This document shows, in pieces, positions 61,115-64,000 of a DNA stretch of 64,000 nucleotides. The stretch lies in contig JAGBIY010000065.1 of NCBI GenBank assembly GCA_017934745.1, positions 61,926 to 125,925 on the forward strand, in the 5' to 3' direction. Under the pieces are notes generated by a model, which made no database searches, was not told the DNA's origin, and worked only from the letters and a program-made list of their open reading frames with translations. The first letter of the stretch is position 1, and every line of letters starts with the position of its first letter. The DNA comes from Treponema sp. Lineage in GTDB: Bacteria; Spirochaetota; Spirochaetia; Treponematales; Treponemataceae. A program made the position numbers and the translations under genes.

Positions 61115-63985
61115 ATGGACGGAACCGAGAGAACAAAAAAGCGGACAGCAAATAGCGGAAGGGAGTCCAGAATCCCCTTCGCAATCCTCATAATCATCTG
61201 CCTCATGGGAAGCGGAGTCTTCTCGTACCTTTTCGTAAAGGATTTGAACACCACGCTCACGAAGATGAACGAAGAGCCGATAGCCAGCATCTCGTTCAAG
61301 TACAAGTCGGCTCAGAGGAAATTCGTCGAAAGGGAAATCTGGGACAAGCTCAAGCAGCAGAGCCTCCTCTACAACGGAGACACGATACGAACGGCCCCCC
61401 TCTCGGAAGCCACGATTTTCTTCGGGGAGGACGACACAATCGAGCTGTACGAAGACTCGATAATCCAGATTTTCATGGAAGGAGACGAACTCGTCATCAA
61501 CGTGGGCGGAGGAAACGTCGTCGTGAAGGCGGGAGAGAACTCGAAGGGAATAAAAGTGCGAGTCGGGAAGATGTACACCACTGTTAAGAAGGGCACATCC
61601 CTCTCGACGAAAAGCGACGACCTGAACGGCATAACGAGCTTCCATGTCCTAGAAGGCGGAGCGTACATCCTGAGCGACGGAGAGGACAAAGGAACGTTCG
61701 TGTCCTCTGTGGACCAGACGCTCTTCGCGGAGGACGGAAGCGTAATCGACACCAGCGGAATCCCCATGGTCACGGTCACAAGCCCCGCCCCGAACATGAA
61801 AGTGCTCAGGACGGAGGACGGAAAGAAGACAGTGCATTTCGAATGGCGCGAGAGCAACTTGCAGAACGACCACCTGGTCTTGAGCATAGCCGACAACGCC
61901 TCGTTCGAGATGGCGAAGACATACGACCTTTCCGGAATCGACGGACAGGACGGATTCGACGTGGAAATCGAGGACGGAAAGACATACTGGGAGATGCACC
62001 CGGCCAACTACGGAGACAAATTCAAGGCGCAGAGCCAGATGAACGTCATAAAGGCGAGCAAACCCGAACTGATAGTGCCTGTGAACGAATACGTGCTCGG
62101 CTTCAAGAACGCGGTTCCTTCAATACGGTTCTCGTGGACGGACGACGAATGGGTCTCGAAGTACCTGCTCGAAATCTCCCGAAAGCCAGACTTCTCGGAC
62201 GTGGACACCGCGCTTGAGACGGCGGAGCCATTCACCACGGTCTCGGACTTGGAAGAAGGAATCTGGTACTGGCGCGTCAGGCCGACATTCGGAGCCGACA
62301 TACAGATTCCGGAGAGCGTGTCTGAGACGAGATACTTCCTGCTCACGAAAGACGCAACCATGCCCAAGCCAAAGCTCCTCCACCCCGCCGACAACTCGAC
62401 GACGAACGTGAAGACATCGAAAGCCGGAGAAAGCGAATTCCTCAGCTTCTCATGGAAGAAAAACCCGGACGCTTCGTTCTACGACATAAAAATATCGAGG
62501 GACCCCGACTTCAACTTCACGGACATAGACACCGAAACATCCGACAACTTCCTCAAGCTCGACAAGGCGAAAGTCGAGGAGATGCTGGAGAAGTCGAACG
62601 AATGGCACTGGGCGGTCATACAGGGAGACGAGAACGGAAACATCTCGGAGATGTCCGAGGTCAGGACGTTCTCGATAATCGACAGCGACTACGAGAACAG
62701 GCTCGTCTTCCCACCGGACGGATACGCGGTCGAGAACGGAAGGAAGGCCGACATGGCGTTCTCGTGGAGGCAGAATTTCACCCCCGTCGGGCCACAGCGG
62801 TTCATTGTCGCGTCCGACGAGAATTTCACGGACATTCTCATAGACCGCGAAGTCGCGAAGGGCAACATGGAGGAGGCCACTTCGATTTCCGCCCTTGATT
62901 CAGGCGAGAACGGAAGGACATACTACTGGATGACAATCGCGAAAAACGAGGACGGAAGAAGCATAGAATCCCAGACACGGAAATTCCTGATACTGCCTCC
63001 GTTCAAGGCACCGGAGAGCGTGACACCCGGAGGCAGGGTCACGGTCGGTGTCGCTACGGGAGAGCGGACGCACTTCGAATGGGAGGAGATAGAGGGGGCG
63101 GACTCGTACAGGTTCAGGATATACGACGAAACGAACACGGCAAATCCAGTCTACGAAGACAACCTCGTGACCGAGAACTTCATAGACGTGGACCTCTCGG
63201 AACTGAAAAACGGAGACTACATCTGGACACTGCAGGCGAACGCGATAGAAAGCGAACGCTCCACAAGATTCACGGGGGACACGGCGAAGAACGAATTCGG
63301 CGTAAGGAAGATTTTCCCGGCGAGGCTCACGTTCCCGGCGGACGGAGAAGTCAAAGACGGAATAGAGGAATTCACCGACCCGATGAAGGCAAAGTGGGAA
63401 TGCGAGGAAGAGGAGTACGCGGCAATATTCAGGCTCTACAAGGAAATGCCCGACGGAACCTACAAGGCCATACAGACGGTGCAGAACCCGCCACAGACTG
63501 TGAAGATGCCGCGGCTGGAGCACGGAAGCTACAAGTGGTTGGTGGAGGCCCGCACCCCGGACGGATTCGACGTGTCTTCGTCCGAGAACAAGTTCACCGT
63601 CACGAAGATTCCGCCGCTCAAGGAACCGCTGCTGCTCTCACCCCGCCACCAGTCGAGCATCTCGGCGAAGGCGCTCAAGCGGAACAAGGCCGTGAATTTC
63701 AGCTGGAAGAGCGTCCCCGACGCTACGAGCTACATCATCACGGTGCGCGACAGGAGCGGCAAAGTCGTGGCGAGGAGCAACACGAGAAAAAAGACGTCGT
63801 TCTCGCTAAAATCAATAAACACACTCTCGCGAGGCAGGTTCACATGGACGGTCGAGGCCAGGCAGACGCTGAAGGATGGGACAGTCGTCAGGAAGACCGC
63901 CTCAAGACCCGCGAACTTCGTCATCGACATACCGGTCATAAGGGAAGTCAAGCTGAAGGAGACGGGAGAACTGTACGGACTTTAG
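61115..63985 (+). CDS. Membrane-anchored FecR-domain protein with seven beta-sandwich repeats
   Basis: A 956-residue single-span protein. A helix at about 21-42 is followed by a FecR-type beta domain (about 50-210, with IFFGEDDTIELYEDS and VKKGTSLSTKSDD). Seven fibronectin/Ig-like modules of about 100 residues follow, each with an F-x-W strand, near residues 241, 338, 444, 548, 653, 759 and 861 (for example FSWTDDEWVSKYLLEISR). It is exposed to the periplasm. It follows the cyclase gene by eight bases, suggesting a shared operon. Adhesion or structural sensing is plausible but not shown. Confidence 0.85.
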   Translation: MDGTERTKKRTANSGRESRIPFAILIIICLMGSGVFSYLFVKDLNTTLTKMNEEPIASISFKYKSAQRKFVEREIWDKLKQQSLLYNGDTIRTAPLSEATIFFGEDDTIELYEDSIIQIFMEGDELVINVGGGNVVVKAGENSKGIKVRVGKMYTTVKKGTSLSTKSDDLNGITSFHVLEGGAYILSDGEDKGTFVSSVDQTLFAEDGSVIDTSGIPMVTVTSPAPNMKVLRTEDGKKTVHFEWRESNLQNDHLVLSIADNASFEMAKTYDLSGIDGQDGFDVEIEDGKTYWEMHPANYGDKFKAQSQMNVIKASKPELIVPVNEYVLGFKNAVPSIRFSWTDDEWVSKYLLEISRKPDFSDVDTALETAEPFTTVSDLEEGIWYWRVRPTFGADIQIPESVSETRYFLLTKDATMPKPKLLHPADNSTTNVKTSKAGESEFLSFSWKKNPDASFYDIKISRDPDFNFTDIDTETSDNFLKLDKAKVEEMLEKSNEWHWAVIQGDENGNISEMSEVRTFSIIDSDYENRLVFPPDGYAVENGRKADMAFSWRQNFTPVGPQRFIVASDENFTDILIDREVAKGNMEEATSISALDSGENGRTYYWMTIAKNEDGRSIESQTRKFLILPPFKAPESVTPGGRVTVGVATGERTHFEWEEIEGADSYRFRIYDETNTANPVYEDNLVTENFIDVDLSELKNGDYIWTLQANAIESERSTRFTGDTAKNEFGVRKIFPARLTFPADGEVKDGIEEFTDPMKAKWECEEEEYAAIFRLYKEMPDGTYKAIQTVQNPPQTVKMPRLEHGSYKWLVEARTPDGFDVSSSENKFTVTKIPPLKEPLLLSPRHQSSISAKALKRNKAVNFSWKSVPDATSYIITVRDRSGKVVARSNTRKKTSFSLKSINTLSRGRFTWTVEARQTLKDGTVVRKTASRPANFVIDIPVIREVKLKETGELYGL

Positions 63986-64000
63986 GAATTGAGAATTGAG

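Noticed and set aside
59814-61184. Minus-strand 456-codon open frame
   Set aside because: Antisense to the Cache cyclase and the start of the FecR gene. No family motifs.
1-64000. CRISPR arrays, phage genes, transposases, rRNA operons, tmRNA or other large structural RNAs
   Set aside because: I looked for regular repeat-spacer patterns, integrase/transposase motifs and conserved rRNA blocks and saw none. Short or divergent ncRNAs could still be missed without covariance searches.

Overview
The window looks like a chromosomal segment of a treponeme-type spirochaete with a moderately high G+C content. The best lineage evidence is a 919-residue membrane-anchored TPR protein matching the spirochaete periplasmic flagellar collar protein FlcA. 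Supporting evidence is a Na+-pumping oxaloacetate decarboxylase operon, a lipoprotein / LysM-transglycosylase / OmpA-like trio, Cache-type adenylate cyclases and a FecR protein with repeated beta-sandwich modules. I saw no phage, transposase, CRISPR array or rRNA. Two tRNAs (Leu-GAG, Lys-TTT) are present. Almost all genes are housekeeping or signalling genes packed tightly in operons; the longest stretch without a large gene (5273-5616) holds a terminator and two tiny membrane-protein ORFs.

Layout. 1-202: start of a secreted protein that runs off the left edge. 298-5272: RluA-type pseudouridine synthase, sbcD, sbcC. 5288-6000: terminator, two tiny hydrophobic ORFs and a small secreted protein. 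6086-10095 (minus): oadG-oadA-oadB; OadA carries two biotinyl domains and OadB a long N-terminal extension. 10216-20544 (minus): an eight-gene overlapping chemosensory operon, mcp-mcp-cheW-(cheW-like)-cheB-cheR-cheA/REC-adenylate cyclase. It has no CheY and ends in a class III cyclase whose receiver lacks the phospho-acceptor Asp. 20590-24709 (minus): dapB, lysC and an RNB-family exoribonuclease. 24832-26261 (minus): a MalK/UgpC/MsmK-type ATPase and tRNA-Leu.

26426-34967 (plus): a conventional methyl-accepting receptor, a TolC / membrane-fusion / RND efflux operon with a PG0541-like small protein, a flavin-reductase-like protein and a glutaredoxin-like protein. 34983-35082: a MITE-like palindromic element. 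35114-37401 (minus): EF-G and tRNA-Lys. 37480-42534: a secreted DUF2259-like protein, a polytopic membrane protein, a dolichol/phytol-kinase-like protein and flcA. 42702-43451: a secreted protein with a glycogen-binding-like fold. 43571-53262 (minus): ffh, gpsA, ispH, secF, secD, yajC and two envelope proteins, essentially a membrane-protein-export cluster. 53346-57174 (plus): the lipoprotein, LysM lytic transglycosylase and OmpA-like protein. 57296-59046 (minus): purM-purN. 59178-63985 (plus): a Cache-HAMP adenylate cyclase and the FecR/beta-sandwich protein.

The most striking system is the chemosensory operon with an adenylate cyclase at its output end. Its two receptors share a non-canonical hairpin-tip sequence that differs from the ordinary receptor encoded at 26426, suggesting an insulated array that controls cAMP rather than motility. 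Several genes also have a -10 hexamer only 6-7 bases before the start codon and no Shine-Dalgarno, which suggests leaderless transcripts.
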